Assembly: GCA_011525185.1 (NCBI GenBank)
Contig: WTIQ01000511.1
Span: forward strand, 1 to 5,427
Origin: Paracoccaceae bacterium
GTDB taxonomy: Bacteria > Pseudomonadota > Alphaproteobacteria > Rhodobacterales > Rhodobacteraceae
Reading direction: 5' to 3'
DNA: 5,427 nucleotides
The translations under genes and the position numbers were made by a program. The notes under the pieces are model-generated. The model searched no databases. It was not told the DNA's origin and saw only the letters and a program-made list of their open reading frames with translations. Shown in pieces: positions 5,379 to 5,427 of the stretch (position 1 is the first letter of the stretch; each line of letters begins with the position of its first letter).

Positions 5379-5427
5379 TGACCCGCATTCATAAACGTGG
5401 CTTGATCCCAAGAGACTCGGGTAAAGG
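5378..5427 (+). CDS. Possible start of an unknown plus-strand gene (runs off window)
   Basis: An open frame begins at an ATG overlapping a TAA stop (TAATG) and remains open to the window edge, giving MTRIHKRGLIPRDSGK. Sixteen codons are too few to identify a family or to be sure that it is coding. A minus-strand frame is also open from the edge back to about 5310, so a convergent gene is an alternative. Otherwise I see nothing in 5321-5427. Confidence 0.2.
   Translation, partial: MTRIHKRGLIPRDSGK

Noticed and set aside
1..5427. tRNA or rRNA genes, CRISPR arrays, insertion sequences, toxin-antitoxin or defence genes
   Set aside because: No cloverleaf-like segments, regularly spaced repeats, transposase motifs or terminal inverted repeats were seen; the window is filled by an ordinary transport and catabolism cluster.

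Overview
The window carries a compact catabolic locus, probably from an alphaproteobacterium and most likely a marine Roseobacter-type Rhodobacteraceae. That placement is inferred from roughly balanced base composition, AT-rich intergenic DNA and the style of the TRAP and GntR proteins; there is no rRNA or other phylogenetic marker here.

Layout: five genes run leftward on the minus strand, read from right to left. They are a Gfo/Idh/MocA-family NAD(P)-dependent oxidoreductase (3402-4481), then the three parts of a TRAP transporter: periplasmic binding protein DctP (2290-3297), small membrane subunit DctQ (1663-2262) and large membrane subunit DctM (364-1659). The last is the 5' part of a QuiC-like 3-dehydroshikimate dehydratase (367 down to the window edge). 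A GntR-family regulator with an FCD ligand domain (4661-5320) is divergently transcribed. The 179-bp intergenic region between regulator and oxidoreductase is AT-rich and full of short symmetrical and repeated elements. The right edge (5321-5427) holds no recognisable gene, only a 14-codon ORF overlapping the start of another frame that stays open to the window end.

How it may work together (inference): DctP captures a carboxylated ring compound in the periplasm and DctQM imports it using a sodium gradient. The oxidoreductase oxidises a ring hydroxyl, and the QuiC-like enzyme dehydrates 3-dehydroshikimate to protocatechuate, which would feed the beta-ketoadipate pathway. The FCD regulator would sense the substrate or an intermediate and act on sites in the divergent region and perhaps in front of dctP. 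The best substrate guess is therefore quinate or shikimate. This rests mainly on the QuiC-like N-terminus, since the transporter sequences alone do not name the substrate.

The most interesting unexplained signals are a 17-bp motif (14 of 17 matches) in front of both dctP and the oxidoreductase gene, a 13-bp direct repeat with 17-bp period directly upstream of the regulator start, a 28-bp near-perfect palindrome over the regulator's stop codon, and loss of the usual catalytic aspartate in the oxidoreductase. No RNA gene, CRISPR array, insertion sequence or phage feature was found.
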